A stretch of 64,000 nucleotides of DNA from Sporothrix humicola. Its lineage: Eukaryota > Ascomycota > Sordariomycetes > Ophiostomatales > Ophiostomataceae. Positions 47,489-57,490 of this stretch are shown here, one piece after another (positions within the stretch are counted from its first letter, which is position 1; every line of letters begins with the position of its first letter). The notes below the pieces were generated by a model. That model ran no database searches. It had not been told where the DNA came from and was given only the letters and a program-made list of their open reading frames with translations. The stretch covers positions 186,001-250,000 of the forward strand of contig WNYE01000052.1 in the NCBI GenBank assembly GCA_021396245.1, written 5' to 3'. A program made the translations under genes and the position numbers.

Positions 47489-47590
47489 TCACGCGCGTCG
47501 CGTTGTCATTGTCGAGACTGAGGCCAATTGGATATGAGCAAAACGAAGGTATATGTCGGAGTCAATGCGATTAGAGATATTGCGCAGCAT
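47489..47590 (-). promoter_or_regulatory. Possible upstream ORF in the npr2 leader
   Basis: ATG at 47590 opens 33 codons (MLRNISNRIDSD...) ending in TGA at 47489, 38 nt before the npr2 ATG. The frame stays open upstream to 47674, so it might instead be an exon remnant. The start context is weak (T at -3). If it lies in the mRNA it would tend to reduce npr2 translation. Confidence 0.35.
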
Positions 47591-48300
47591 GCAAGGCTGT
47601 ACTGTGCCGTAGACTCGGCAGATGAAGCGTCGTTGGAGAGCTGTTAGCTCGTTGAAGCTCAGGTGGGGGAAGTGCTATGGGGCGTGTGATTAGTCATCTG
47701 ACCTCATGCTCCAGCCTTCCGTTATCAGCCAGATCTCGTGAGATCTTGATCGGCCGCAAAACCCGTGATTCTTTCTGTGAATCTGACAAAAAGACATGCT
47801 CCGAATGGATTCTATTTTAATATAGATCGGTTATTTTCTAGAAATATAATTCATTTTTTGAGCATTATTGGTACATTTTTTATTGAGGCTTGCCTCAGAG
47901 TATTTTGACTTATAGCACTGGATTCTGTTACCATTCTGAATCTCGTAAAGGTTAACGAGTTACTACTCGTCGATTATCTTATACTGAAAGTAAATTTATA
48001 TTTGTAGGTCTAGATCTATGGGTTGTTTATCAGATTCTGACGCGTTGTTGATGACCTCGAGTTTCGTCTGTCACAACACGCAGCCTTGTTGGACCCGCTT
48101 TTCTGTCTCGAGACTTGGCGCTGAATGAGTGGGGGGAAGCGAACGACGGCCGCTATCAGGCCCTTAATCTGTCAGTGGCTACGGCGGCTTTTCCATCTGA
48201 AAATGGGCTGGTTTTGGCTAGGGACAGGGACCACATTGCGTAGTTCCTTCCCGCCTTCCTGTTTCTGCCGCCATTTGACACCACCCACCCTCCTTCCTCC

Positions 48301-48342
48301 TTCCCTCCCTCGTTTTCCCTCCCTCGTTTTCCCTCCCTCGCT
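48301..48342. repeat. 14-bp tandem pyrimidine repeat, three copies
   Basis: TTCCCTCCCTCGTT twice and a third copy ending CGCT. A homopyrimidine-type element in the promoter of the following + strand gene, about 340 bp before its ATG. Confidence 0.85.
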
Positions 48343-48675
48343 CTTTCCAACCACACCACACCGTCTCTGTTTAGACTGCAACACGTGCAAACGAGCGAGA
48401 CAGCCAGTCGACCGACGATTCCGACACGCGGTCAAAAGTAGTCTTTTGACAGAAGAGTCACGAAGCTTTCTTCGACGAAGCGACGACGACAAACGACGAT
48501 AGCGAAAACGAAAAGCGGGAGAACCGACCGACTCCACGAACGCCACACGATCATGTTTACGACACGGTAATCCAACAGCGGAGGAACAGGGATTTTGCAG
48601 GCCAAAAAGGGTCAGAATACAGAAAAGAGGAAAAAGAAACAGAGAAAAAGACAAAGAGCATCATACGCCGCCAAC

Positions 48676-51426
48676 ATGCCCGAGTTCTTCTCGTTTACAC
48701 CCGGGACGGAGAACAACCCGAGGCTGCGGGGCGCCGAGACGACACCGCTGCTGGTCGGCCGGTTTCGGGCCGTTGTGCCTGCGTCGGAAGCTGCACACAC
48801 TCTCACACCGCCACCGATCCTCCCTCCAGTCTCTCCATCGCCGAAACGACAGCGACAACAGCGGGCCCAGACCCAGTCACAGATCCTGACGCAGTCGCAG
48901 CTGCAGTCCCAACGACCGCCCTACCTTGCCAGCCACTCATACTGGAACGCGCCACCACTATTGCCCTCGAGATCACCATCTCCGTTTTCGGCCGCTGGCG
49001 GAGGACGGCCTGGCGGACGGGGTGGACTGCTCGGGCGGCGAAACACGACGGGCTACGACTCGTCGAGTGACGGCGGGTTTAGTCGAAGGGGACACCCGCC
49101 ACGAGTAGCCACGGGCCACGGGTTTTACAACAACACTGGATACGGAGCTATTGCGGCGGCTGGATATTATGACGGAATCGGTGACGACGAGGAGGAAGAG
49201 GAGGAGGAGGAGGAGGTGGAACAGTACGACAATGGTTATGACGAGGATGATGAGGACGAAGACGACGACTACGATGACAACGAAAACGACGGCGATGACG
49301 ATCTTGATAATGAATACGATTCTGGAGGTTATGTTGACGACGAGATGGGCGGTCCGGCTACTGCTGGCCCTCGAGACCTTGTGGGCGTTGCTGGCAACCT
49401 GAACGCAGGTGGGAACGGCAAAGTAGTGCCCGATACAGTCCGTCGGGCCCGGTGGCCACGCTGGGCCTGGCTGCCGTGGGGCAACGGACGACGAGGATCA
49501 GCTGCTGTACCTGCCAACGGGAGTGACACAAACAACCGTCGCCGTCGGAGCAGTGCCCTGGCCCCCTCGTCTGCCCAGCGATACCGCTTGAGTCAACGTG
49601 TCCGTCGTCAACAGCACCGCCAGCGTCAACGTCAGCTGCGGCATCGCCGTTTCCGCCGTAAGATCCGGCGCACATTCCGCATTTCTCGGTATTGCGGACG
49701 GCGTGTCGGCCGCTGGATGCGTCGAACTGTTTACAGGGCCGGTCGTCACCTGCGCAACCTCTGGCTGACGCCCAAGAATGCTACTGTGCGCCGTGCCGTC
49801 GACCGCTGGTGGAGCCGCTGGACACTGCTGGTGGTCGTGCCGGCCATGCTTGCAGTTGCCTGGTGTGCGCTGCCTTTCCCACAGTACCCTTTGACTGGAG
49901 AGGAAATTCCTGAGGACGGGAAACGCGGCGACCACGGTGAGCATCGTGCTCCGGGCCATGGTGAAGCTCGCGTGCGCATCCACTTTTGGTTCTTTTTGCT
50001 GGCCTACTACGGACCCTACAACGTCACAGCGCTCGTCTGGATCACCAAGGTGTTTAACCTCTACAGCCTCAACTGGTGGCCGTCGTCGCTTGGTTTCCCA
50101 TTGAGTGTGTCGTTGTTAGCGGCATTTTCTCTCGCCGTGCCCGCCGTCCTCTTTACGAGTGTACCTGCTGCCGAGTTCTTGGCCAGCCACAACACCGCCT
50201 GGGTGACATGGACATTTGCCGTTATGGCCATGCCTGTGGCTGCGGCTCTTGCGCTTTTGCTGATCCATGAGCGCCACCGCAAGATCCGGCATGCACTGTC
50301 GGACACGCAGCGCATCTTTACGTCGGCACGTTGGGCTGGCGAGCCGGGCACAATGCCTCGTCGGTGGCGCGAACAGAGGCAACGTGCGGATCTGACGGCC
50401 GCTTTTGACGAGGGCCAGCATGATCTTGAGACATCGGCACTTTTGGGAGGTAGTGCGAGCGCTTCAACGTCGCCTGTCAAGCCTTTACGCCAGTCAATTT
50501 CACGGCCGTCTTCGTCATCCTCACTGCCCACTCTGTCACACTCCGCTGTTGCTGGAGCATCAGCTTCGTCGTCTCGCCGTGGTGGCCATTGGCTGCCGGC
50601 CAGCTTCGTGCGTTTCCTGTGGCTTATGGGCGCCCTCTTCACGTCACTGCTTGTCTACGAACTGGGAGAAGCATCGGCCTCGCTGTTTTTGGCCGCCTTG
50701 CCCCAGATGCAGCACGCCACCGTTTATACGGTCGCCTACGTCTATGGCTGGATTGTTACCGTCTTTCTCCTTGATGCCCTCACGGGCTGGATCTTGGGCG
50801 GCCACCAGGGCGAGCGCGTCGGCAGCTACCCGCTCGGCTGGGTCTTTAAGCTCTACTTTATGCTTACCTACCAGACATACGTTCGTGCCCTCTACGTGCG
50901 CCTCCGCTCGCCCTCGCAGTTTGTCCTCCTGCAGGTCCTGTCTTCGACCACGCTGATTGTCATCAGCCCCATCCTCATGTGCTCGTACACGCACCGACTG
51001 CTGGTCGCCATCGGCCTCAACGGCCAGACCTACAATGCCTTCCAAAAGGTGCAGGTGCGCAACATTTTTGTGCGCTTTGTCGCCGAAAACGCCAGCATGC
51101 TCGCCTTTCTGGGCAGTCTGTTCGTCCTGCATTTCGGCCCCAACCGCGACGTCTACCCGTACTTTGCCTTTGACGGCGGTCTCGACGGCGGGCCCGGCTA
51201 CACCTTCTCGTTTACTCTCTATGCCTCCAGCATTACCTGGGCCTGCGAGCTGGTCGCCGCGTTTGTCGTGTCGGGCCTGATCCGCTACTTTTACGGCCTG
51301 AGCGTCGTCGGCGAGGGCAAGATGGACCTGGCCGTGTGGCCCGAGCTGCTGCCGACGAGCGTGGCCGTGTCGGTGCATGTCCTGCAGAACATGCTGTTTT
51401 CGATTATCCGGCTGCAGTTTTGGTGA
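48676..51426 (+). CDS. Orphan polytopic membrane protein with acidic and basic tracts
   Basis: I do not recognise a named family. Single exon, 916 aa from the ATG at 48676 (context CCAACATGCC); the open frame begins earlier at a TTG. The N-terminal half is soluble and low-complexity: Pro/Gln/Ser-rich, then a Glu/Asp tract of about 60 residues around 175-235, then a strongly Arg-rich stretch (about 315-385) just before the membrane part. From about residue 400 there are nine or ten hydrophobic segments, with a Ser-rich hydrophilic loop in the middle (about 590-635) and conserved-looking polar/aromatic pieces such as YYGPYNVTALVWITK, YPLGWVFKLYFMLTYQTY and VFHFG-like ends. The C-terminus is hydrophobic (IIRLQFW). 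There is no signal peptide. Probably an internal-membrane protein; transporter, channel or enzyme cannot be told. Confidence 0.8.
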   Translation: MPEFFSFTPGTENNPRLRGAETTPLLVGRFRAVVPASEAAHTLTPPPILPPVSPSPKRQRQQRAQTQSQILTQSQLQSQRPPYLASHSYWNAPPLLPSRSPSPFSAAGGGRPGGRGGLLGRRNTTGYDSSSDGGFSRRGHPPRVATGHGFYNNTGYGAIAAAGYYDGIGDDEEEEEEEEEVEQYDNGYDEDDEDEDDDYDDNENDGDDDLDNEYDSGGYVDDEMGGPATAGPRDLVGVAGNLNAGGNGKVVPDTVRRARWPRWAWLPWGNGRRGSAAVPANGSDTNNRRRRSSALAPSSAQRYRLSQRVRRQQHRQRQRQLRHRRFRRKIRRTFRISRYCGRRVGRWMRRTVYRAGRHLRNLWLTPKNATVRRAVDRWWSRWTLLVVVPAMLAVAWCALPFPQYPLTGEEIPEDGKRGDHGEHRAPGHGEARVRIHFWFFLLAYYGPYNVTALVWITKVFNLYSLNWWPSSLGFPLSVSLLAAFSLAVPAVLFTSVPAAEFLASHNTAWVTWTFAVMAMPVAAALALLLIHERHRKIRHALSDTQRIFTSARWAGEPGTMPRRWREQRQRADLTAAFDEGQHDLETSALLGGSASASTSPVKPLRQSISRPSSSSSLPTLSHSAVAGASASSSRRGGHWLPASFVRFLWLMGALFTSLLVYELGEASASLFLAALPQMQHATVYTVAYVYGWIVTVFLLDALTGWILGGHQGERVGSYPLGWVFKLYFMLTYQTYVRALYVRLRSPSQFVLLQVLSSTTLIVISPILMCSYTHRLLVAIGLNGQTYNAFQKVQVRNIFVRFVAENASMLAFLGSLFVLHFGPNRDVYPYFAFDGGLDGGPGYTFSFTLYASSITWACELVAAFVVSGLIRYFYGLSVVGEGKMDLAVWPELLPTSVAVSVHVLQNMLFSIIRLQFW

Positions 51427-52171
51427 TCTCCCCACTCTCTACGTCTTCTTTTCCTCTTTCTACCCCCACCAATGGCGGCCATCTCAACATGTCCGCTTGC
51501 TCTCATGTGCGGTGCATATCTGTTTTTGCTCTCTTTTTACGCGTCATCATATCCTGCATTTGTCTAATTTTTGTTTTGTGATTTTGCTTCTTTTTCTGTT
51601 CTCCTCAACGATACCCCCCTCCATTTTCTGTCATATTTTCACCCATGTGTCTATCTGCATACTCAATGTACATACCAACCCTCTAATAGTTATGGATTCC
51701 CAAATGCACATATTTTTATCGTATTGTTTTCCATGCTTTTTGAAATCGCACTTGTACTTTTCTTGCCTGAAAAGCCGAAACGGAAGTCGAATAGCCGAGT
51801 AAAAGCATCCGTCACCATGCCGAGTTTAGACTTTTTTTTCTTCTTCTTCCCGTCATATTCCACTCCGTGTTTCTTCTTCACATCCGTTGTTACTCCAGAA
51901 AAAGAAAGAAGAAAGAAACTGCGCGGCCGCTTTGTATTTTGCAGCACAATGACTCCATGTGGGGAAATGGTGTATTTTACAGCGGGAGTTTGGTATTAGT
52001 GGCATGGCCCACAACAACCGGCGAAACTCCTCAAGCTCCTCCATACTAGACAGGAGAGCAGACAGGAAAGCAGACAAGAAAGCGGAGGAAGCATAATATG
52101 ACCTGCTGCCCGAAGACGGAAGTTGTTGCCATTCAGCAGCATTTGTTATCTTTCTTTCTGACAACGACATC
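51427..52171. other. Intergenic region
   Basis: 745 bp holding the 3' UTR of the membrane-protein gene and the promoter of the aldolase gene. Pyrimidine-rich, T-rich near 51.8 kb. No gene was seen. Confidence 0.55.
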
Positions 52172-52987
52172 ATGGCCGACAATATCCAAATCCACAACTC
52201 GTTCCTCGACAAGACGCGGCGCGGCGAGATGGCGGCGACGCTCAGCGTGCGGCTGGTGCGGACCAACGAGATTGTGGTGCTGGCCAAGACGGCCGGGTTC
52301 GACGGGGTCATGCTGGACATGGAGCACTCGACGTTTGACCTGGACACGGTCAGCCAGCTGTGCATTGCTGCCTTGGGCGTCCAGATTGCGCCGCTGGTCA
52401 GGGTGCCTTCGGCCGATCCGTCGCTGATTGCCCGCGTGCTCGACGGCGGCGCGCTTGGCGTGATTGTGCCGCACATAAAAACGGCCGACGACGTCCGGGG
52501 CATTGTTGCCGCGGCCAAGTACCCGCCGCAGGGCCGCCGGTCGGAAATGGGCGCGATGCCGCACTTCCAGTACCGCCCGCTGCCGGCCAGCGTGTCCGGC
52601 CCGCTGAGCAACGCGTCGTCGTCGCTCGTGATCCCCATGATCGAGACGCTCGAGGCGGTCGAGTGTGTCGAGGAAATCGCGGCCGTGCCGGGTGTCGGTG
52701 CACTCTTTTTGGGCGGCAGCGACTTGTCGGCCGAGATGGGCATCCCGGGCCAATACGACGACCCCCAATTTGTGGCCGCCTACGGGCGGATCCTGGCCGC
52801 GGGCAGCGCACACAATGTCATCGTTGGCCTGGGCGGGTTCCAGGGCCGGATGGACTTGGTCGAGAAGCTGGGCAAAATGGGCGCGCGGTGGGTGTCGGCG
52901 GCGACAGACTCGGGCCTGTTTTTCAATGGTGCAGTCCAAAAGTGCAAAGACATGGAGGCCATCAACGTGAAGGTGAGGGGGGAGTAA
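52172..52987 (+). CDS. HpcH/HpaI-family class-II aldolase
   Basis: Metal-dependent pyruvate-type aldolase that cleaves or forms 2-keto-3-deoxy (4-hydroxy-2-keto) acids to pyruvate and an aldehyde; the exact substrate is unknown. Single exon, 271 aa, ATG in CATCATGGCC, near the usual length (about 250-270). A TIM-barrel of the HpcH/HpaI fold is supported by LDMEHSTFD, GVIVPHIKTADD and the paired metal ligands: Glu in IPMIETLE and Asp in FLGGSDLSAEMG. There is no targeting sequence, so it is cytosolic. It stands at the start of the accessory block with the UstYa, transporter and dehydrogenase genes, where it might feed or degrade a small keto acid, but membership in a shared pathway is not shown. 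Confidence 0.9.
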   Translation: MADNIQIHNSFLDKTRRGEMAATLSVRLVRTNEIVVLAKTAGFDGVMLDMEHSTFDLDTVSQLCIAALGVQIAPLVRVPSADPSLIARVLDGGALGVIVPHIKTADDVRGIVAAAKYPPQGRRSEMGAMPHFQYRPLPASVSGPLSNASSSLVIPMIETLEAVECVEEIAAVPGVGALFLGGSDLSAEMGIPGQYDDPQFVAAYGRILAAGSAHNVIVGLGGFQGRMDLVEKLGKMGARWVSAATDSGLFFNGAVQKCKDMEAINVKVRGE

Positions 52988-53500
52988 ATGTGAATAGACA
53001 TGGGCTATGAAATAAAGTAAATGTGGGTAACCTCGGGTGAAATCGAGCAAGATAGTGAACAAAGTCGAATTGTATGTAAATTATATACTGTTTAACGTCA
53101 CCGCTGATCCGGTATGACTTCTTGTTTAGTAAGAAGTTATACTGTTAATCTGAATAGTAAGGCATTGCTTTTCGAAGAGTACGGTTCGTAGGCAAAATAC
53201 TTACGAAAAGACTTTGTATACGGTATTTACTTATTACTATATTTACATTCATGAGTCCACGAGAAACCACCGGCACAAATGTGATAATGCATATCTTTGT
53301 TAAACGGTCGGCGATATCGACAAGAAGTATATAATCGAATAAGAATACAGCTAAAAGGCAACTAGCTAGTACAGTAGGACTCTACTGCAAGAAATATAAA
53401 CGGGGATAGTCTTAGCGTGGCTAGACATGTACTGTTCTGGCTACAAGCAAGGAAACAATGAAAGGACAGACCTCTAAAGAGTGTCGAAAGTCCGCTCTGT
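52988..53500. other. Convergent 3' region, AT-rich
   Basis: 513 bp between the aldolase (+) and the small secreted protein gene (-). AT-rich, with a 7-bp inverted repeat (ACTTCTT/AAGAAGT) at 53117-53137. No gene was seen. Confidence 0.55.
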
Positions 53501-53902
53501 TTATTCCTTTGGCGCAGCGGCCTCATCGGCGGCAACGGCACCGGTGTAAAAGGCCGCCAGAATAATGTTGTCCACACCGTTCTCCGGAGTCTGTGGAGTG
53601 GCAACAATTCGGTTAGAAAAGAAAAAGAAAACTCCTAAGACGGCCAGCACCGTTTTCCTCCGGACCGTGCTTACCCGAGTGTTCAAAAGACGAGCGACAT
53701 CTTCAGTGACGCGAACTTTGACGGCCTTGCTGGCAAGATCGCGGCTCTCCAGGCCGGGCACGTCTTTGTAATCAGCGACGATGTAAATGAAAGGGGGCAA
53801 GGCCTGGTCGGCATCTGTGCCCGCCACAGGCGCGGGTGCAGCGGTGACAGAGGCAATGCCGGCTGCGGCAAAAAGAGTAGCAACGATTCCAGTGCACTTC
53901 AT
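53501..53902 (-). CDS. Small secreted protein, 105 residues
   Basis: No family recognised. Exons 53902..53675 and 53590..53501, intron 53674..53591 (84 nt, GTAAGC...CCACAG, phase 0); reading through the intron would add a Phe-rich hydrophobic run, which supports splicing. A signal peptide (residues 1 to about 21) ends at SVTAAPAPVAG. The mature part is about 84 residues, acidic, cysteine-free and not repetitive (FIYIVADYKDVPG, VKVRVTEDVARLL), and ends in an Ala/Glu-rich tail. It has no dibasic KR processing site, so it is not a typical UstA-like RiPP precursor. Its neighbours are an aldolase and a UstYa gene on the same strand. Possible roles: secreted effector, small inhibitor or cell-wall peptide, all open. 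Confidence 0.7.
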   Translation of the reverse strand: MKCTGIVATLFAAAGIASVTAAPAPVAGTDADQALPPFIYIVADYKDVPGLESRDLASKAVKVRVTEDVARLLNTRVSTVRRKTVLAVLGVFFFFSNRIVATPQTPENGVDNIILAAFYTGAVAADEAAAPKE

Positions 53903-54669
53903 TGTGGTTGTTGTAGCTGTGAGCTATGAGGTAGATAGTGAGCAATGATGGTGGTAAGTGATGTGGGATTCAAGTCTGGATAATCTGGTAATGCGAACTG
54001 TGGTTGAATATTTTGTCCATAACTTTTCTCGAGTGGGAGTTTCTCCATATTTATATGTGATGATCGCTCTGATTCTCGCGGCAGTAGCATCATTGACATC
54101 TGGTGAAATGAAAGGTGTTTTGTTGACCAAATATCTCTATGGCTGCCCAACATCGCGGCGTAGATCACATGACAGAGCTTAGATAAAAACAAGGTAACGA
54201 ACAAACAAGAAGGAAAGAAATATTGACTTTCCCGTCGACAATATACATCTGCGTATTCAAATTGGCATTACGCCGCAATAAAGGGTCCTTTATCTACGGA
54301 ATGTCTCAGTATCGCTATTGTTACTGGGCCGACAATGGAAAACCAACCCAGCTCTATATCTACCCGCTTCCGACATGCTGATGTTGGTGCACCAGCCCTT
54401 CATTTATTCAACACGCAACAGCCATGACGATTTATGTTGCATGTATTCGAGATCGTTAATTATCAGAGAAGGCTTTTGCAAATACAATAAAGCTGTGAAA
54501 TTGTAAAATCCTCATCAGGTTGAGGTCATTTACCACGTAAATAAACGGCAGTGTTGGACATTAAACGACACCTGCGATGAGGCACGCTCAAAGTAATTCC
54601 ACAATATCAAATACAAATGACAGCATCACACATCCATTTTCAAGCGGTTGCCTAATAGCGGAACAATAA
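53903..54669. other. Intergenic region
   Basis: 767 bp upstream of the secreted-protein gene and downstream of the first UstYa gene. AT-rich; it should contain the secreted-protein promoter. No gene was seen. Confidence 0.55.
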
Positions 54670-55670
54670 TCAAGCCCAAGTCCCCCATCTTTCGGAATGC
54701 TCCTCAACATAAGACAAGATACGGCTGAAATTTCGACATGTGTGTAACGTGCTGAAGTCCGGCGCAACCTGGCCCGTTGGTTTCCAGGCAACTTCCTTGG
54801 CCGTAATAGGCGTGATATCGGCGGTGCACATGAGGTTAATCCGTATCATCTCAATGCAATGATCTGGTAGACGTTAAAATACAATTTGGAGGTTAATAGG
54901 ACTGTAAGATAATCGTAGTGAGACTTACCAAGATGGGCTCGGTCTACCCTGGGCGCCGCGTCAAAGGTGTAATACTCGGGCCACGTATGTTTCCGGATCT
55001 CGTTCTGAACATTAAGCTATGTTAAAATACCAGTGTCTTAACGTAGTTAATTAAAATAATACCACGCATTGTGTAACACTTACAAGACAATGAAGCTGGT
55101 GAAACACTTCCAACAAAACCTGAACACCGTCGGTGCCGTCGCCGAAACCAAAGATGATGTCGGCATCACTCGTCTTATTGATCCGGCCGAGATCGCCTTT
55201 GTTGATGCGCAGACTGCCTGCTCCACCAAGCGAGACGCGGTCCCAAGCCTCGTCGAGCGCCGGCGACGGTTCGCCCCGCCAGACTGATGCTTCTAAAAAC
55301 TCGCCAGAAAACGTGGTCTGGTAGTACTCCACGGCGTCCATAGCCGGTGCTGCGAGCATCGTTTGTTAGCATCCGCTCTTGACCGTTTTCCTCGTATATC
55401 CACGACAAACTTACACCAGGTCGACAGCATCTTTCCACAATCGTGGGAAGTGATCGTCTGGCGGCCGACAATGATCCCGCCGATCAGTGCAATGACGATG
55501 CCGAGAGCGGTGAACAGTGTGCGGAGGGAGAGAGATCTTGCTGTGTGAACATCCAGTATGTCCAAGTCTGATTTCTCGGACATGCTGTTCGCACCGGTGT
55601 CGTTAGACAATGGCGTATACTCTTGTGGACGCCATCTTTTGTTAAGAGAGGTGAACAGACTGAAAGACAT
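54670..55670 (-). CDS. UstYa-type (DUF3328) oxidase A
   Basis: Membrane-anchored UstYa-family enzyme. Relatives such as UstYa/UstYb and the cyclochlorotine and asperipin proteins catalyse oxidative cyclisation or hydroxylation in fungal peptide and other secondary metabolite pathways. Four exons: 55670..55415, 55349..55084, 55004..54929 and 54863..54670 (263 aa). Donors are GTAAGT, GTAAGT and GTAAGT; acceptors are CTCGCAG, GTTCAG and TACCAG; all phases match. One membrane helix lies at about residues 51-70 (TLFTALGIVIALIGGIIVG) after a soluble N-terminus. The two diagnostic motifs HxxHC are complete: HQLHC at 169-173 and HLDHC at 198-202; both are needed for metal binding or catalysis in the family. 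The block AMDAVEYYQ through WDRVS is also typical. It is intact and close to full family length. Confidence 0.9.
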
Positions 55671-56409
55671 GATAGCGTGAACACGAGATGTTGAACACAA
55701 GATGTTGAAATGAATGCGATTGAAACTGATCGATGTGATGATGAGTCTGGTATGTGCAATGCATGTTGATATGCACCCAGAGACAAAACAAAATCTCGTC
55801 TGAATTATGAAAAATGGTCATCCACCGTCAGGTAGGGAAAGTCCGCCCAGATAGGATAAAACATGTGCCGCCCTGGTTCATTCTGGGCTGCTTCCTGTTG
55901 GAGATACCTGTGCGCATGTGCCGCATTTTGGGTCTAATGAGTAATTCTGTTGGTACGATAATGTAATATACGACTACGTCAACTGAGTCTCTTATAAGAT
56001 AACCAACGTCTCGATCTACAGTGCCTGAATAATGACATTGAGGTCCTTAATTTTGCCATCAGGTCGTTATTTTTTTTTAAATGCTAACTGGGCTTTTTCT
56101 AGGCAACAGCAAAACGACATCCAGCGTTGGTGCATCACCCATTATATCCTTTTTTTTTCTTCTTTTTTTTTTCTCTATTTTTTTTTCTCTGCTTCTTCGT
56201 ATCTATTTTCTTCTTCTTTTTGTTTACGCTCATATTGGCTTTTTCTCTTCTTCCTTTCTTGGCTTCAAACAATCAAAATCTCTCCTGTCTCTCATATTTC
56301 TATATTTTGATGTCAATATCTTTCCACATTTGCAGTTTCAGATAATAAAAAAGAAAAAGAAAAAGAAAAGACAGCAAAGCAAAAGACCCAAATCCACGAC
56401 TCACCGATA
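55671..56409. promoter_or_regulatory. Divergent promoter of the two UstYa genes
   Basis: 739 bp between opposed ATGs. The half next to the + strand gene (56.14-56.33 kb) is a very T-rich pyrimidine tract. A shared regulator is plausible; no zinc-cluster dyad was confidently identified. Confidence 0.5.
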
Positions 56410-57478
56410 ATGGCCGAGGTAAAGTTAGATATCGCATCATCAATGTCCGATTCTGACGGGGACTGCTACAGCACAGATGGACGACTTGACAAAGAAGAAT
56501 CTGCCGGGCTTCTTGAGCCATCGCGGTATCAAGTTGACCAAACATGGCTGAGACGAGTCTTCAAAATCCGCCTCCATTCGGTATCCATCGTTGGGTTTGT
56601 GCTCCCATGGACCATATCCTTCCTTCTCGCTATTGCACTGATCCTGATCGGGGTGAAAGCTGGCCAGGGGGAAACGACAAAATGCCGGCCGAGTCCAGAC
56701 GACCAGAACGGAGCGTACAGTCCGGCCGAGGAAGCCGTCGGATACGTGCCGGTAACATTCGGTGCCGGTTTTGGCCGCACGACATCGCCATATCAAGGTT
56801 TTCCAACGGATGAAACGGATGCCTTGTGGGAGGATCTGTATGAATGTGAGTGGGATTCATCTTTATGACAATGACATGAACCTACTAACACGTACCCTTA
56901 GATGGCGTTACACTTCACGTTGACAGCGCTACACACGACCAGCTGCTTAATAGGTCCGAGCATGTGCCCGTCCGTGGCTATGAGGGCGACTACCTGGTCG
57001 GCCTCGACGTGTTTCACCAGTTGCATTGTCTGGTGAGTGTAAGAAAATAAATGTTGTCCTTACGCACTAACGCTGCCAGAACCAAATCCGTAAGGCGTTC
57101 TACCCGCGGCGGTACAACGTCTCCATGGTCAATGCCGACGGCAGCGTCAAGTACCTCCAGTGGCTGCACATTGACCACTGCATCGACTCGATCCGGCAGT
57201 CGCTCATGTGCAACGCCGACACCAGCCTCATCACCTACGACTGGCTCAAGTCCAATATTATGGAGCCACAGCTCAAGACGGTGCACATGTGCCGCGACTT
57301 TGGACGGCTGCGCGAATGGGCCTTTGAGCGCTACGTTAATTTTACTACGAACAAGCGGCGCCACGTCGAGCACGGCGTCATTGTCGACTACACCAACAGG
57401 GGTGTCGACCCGGAAGACGAGAAGGCCGCCGAGTCGTACCTGCCGGAAGGGTGGAACTACACAGTAGAGGATCTGTGA
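56410..57478 (+). CDS. UstYa-type (DUF3328) oxidase B
   Basis: Second UstYa-family protein, divergent from A. Exons 56410..56845, 56902..57032 and 57080..57478 (321 aa; donors GTGAGT twice, acceptors CCTTAG and TGCCAG, the latter after CACTAACG). One membrane helix (about residues 59-82) follows an acidic N-terminus. The hallmark pair HQLHC (184-188) and HIDHC (219-223) is intact. The first intron after HxxHC lies at the same place as in A (HCL|N), which shows common ancestry. Compared with A it has a C-terminal extension of about 85 residues after the core, ending WNYTVEDL. In known ustiloxin-type clusters two UstY proteins often act together. A 10-bp tandem duplication, ATCTGTGAGG, covers the stop codon. 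Confidence 0.9.
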
Positions 57479-57490
57479 GGATCTGTGAGG
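57471..57490. repeat. 10-bp tandem duplication over a stop codon
   Basis: ATCTGTGAGG at 57471-57480 and again at 57481-57490. The first copy contains the TGA of UstYa oxidase B. Confidence 0.9.

Larger units (their letters stand above)
47451..48675. promoter_or_regulatory. Divergent intergenic region of npr2 and the membrane-protein gene
   Basis: Holds the npr2 leader with a 33-codon upstream ORF, an AT-rich centre at 47.8-48.05 kb, a triple 14-bp pyrimidine repeat (48301-48342) and the purine-rich leader of the + strand gene. A longer minus-strand open frame (47674-47489) covers the upstream ORF. Confidence 0.5.

Noticed and set aside
53501..53902. Reading the small secreted protein as a UstA-like RiPP precursor
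   Set aside because: There are no KR processing sites and no repeated core peptide. It is kept only as an unexplained secreted protein.
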